From: Hyphomicrobiaceae bacterium
GTDB lineage: Bacteria; Pseudomonadota; Alphaproteobacteria; Rhizobiales; Hyphomicrobiaceae
Direction of reading: 5' to 3'
DNA: 5,014 nucleotides
Assembly (NCBI GenBank): GCA_017353825.1
Contig: JAFMSC010000351.1
Location: forward strand, 1-5,014
Part shown: positions 4,857-5,014 of the stretch, in pieces
Layout of the letters: every line of letters starts with the position of its first letter
Position numbering within the stretch: the first letter of the stretch is position 1
Position numbers and translations under genes: made by a program
Notes under the pieces: model-generated
Told to the model about the DNA's origin: nothing
What the model saw: only the letters and a program-made list of their open reading frames with translations
The model's database searches: none

Positions 4857-5014
4857 GTGAGCACCGCGCTCCTGCTGCTCCTGAGCGCGGCGCTGATCGT
4901 CGCCGGCATCGTCCTGATCTGGCGCGACGTAGAGCGGGCGCGCCGCAACCCGTTCCTGGTGCGCGGCGACCGGCCGGCCCTCGCCACGGGCGATCCCGAG
5001 CTTGAGGTGACCGT
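4857..5014 (+). CDS. Unrecognised membrane-anchored protein, N-terminal 52 residues (runs off right edge)
   Basis: I do not recognise the family. The start is the GTG at 4857, supported by GGAGG (4845-4849) 7 nt upstream. Residues 3-22 form one strongly hydrophobic segment (TALLLLLSAALIVAGIVLIW), followed by the basic stretch RDVERARR at 23-30. The positive-inside rule then suggests a single N-terminal anchor with the rest of the protein in the cytoplasm, although further spans may follow beyond the edge. The visible part after the anchor (NPFLVRGDRPALATGDPELE) looks soluble and has no motif I can name. Codons end mostly in G or C, as in neighbouring real genes, which supports coding. It is on the same strand as the permease remnant, about 210 bp after it. 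No function can be given. Confidence 0.65.
   Translation, partial: MSTALLLLLSAALIVAGIVLIWRDVERARRNPFLVRGDRPALATGDPELEVT

Noticed and set aside
4604..4987. Minus-strand open frame at the right end
   Set aside because: Arg/Pro/Ser-rich nonsense antisense to the better supported membrane protein start at 4857 and the permease remnant.

Overview
The window is GC-rich chromosomal DNA of an alphaproteobacterium. Three features support this: divergent tsaD and hemC, a class-A-like Hsp20 gene followed by a DUF1150 gene (a pairing typical of alphaproteobacteria), and the residue choices in TsaD and HemC. Genus cannot be set from the sequence alone.

Layout, left to right. The 5' half of tsaD (minus strand, runs off the left edge) diverges from a complete hemC (plus strand). 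Between them are a run of five 12-bp tandem repeats directly against the tsaD start codon and a short hemC leader with a clear Shine-Dalgarno. Downstream of hemC, where hemD is common in this group, there is instead about 250 bp without a gene, followed by a convergent, complete pobA (4-hydroxybenzoate 3-monooxygenase, minus strand). Upstream of pobA are palindromes and hairpins that separate it from the next unit. That unit is a heat-shock operon on the minus strand: a small heat-shock protein (Hsp20/alpha-crystallin) followed by a DUF1150 protein. It has a near-consensus sigma-32 promoter and a roughly 100-nt leader that folds on paper into four consecutive hairpins, the last holding the Shine-Dalgarno. 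Divergent from it, on the plus strand, is a decayed TauE/SafE-type permease gene with an internal deletion and a frameshift. The window ends with the first 52 codons of an unrecognised membrane-anchored protein.

The genes are mostly unrelated in function: tRNA t6A modification (tsaD), tetrapyrrole synthesis (hemC), aromatic catabolism (pobA) and heat-shock protection (hsp20 and DUF1150). The most interesting regulatory signal is the structured leader of hsp20. It has the architecture of a ROSE-type RNA thermometer, but I do not see the canonical ROSE anti-Shine-Dalgarno sequence. Next in interest is the tandem repeat, which replaces any recognisable ribosome binding site for the normally essential tsaD. 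I see no mobile element, CRISPR array, phage gene or new multi-gene defence system here.
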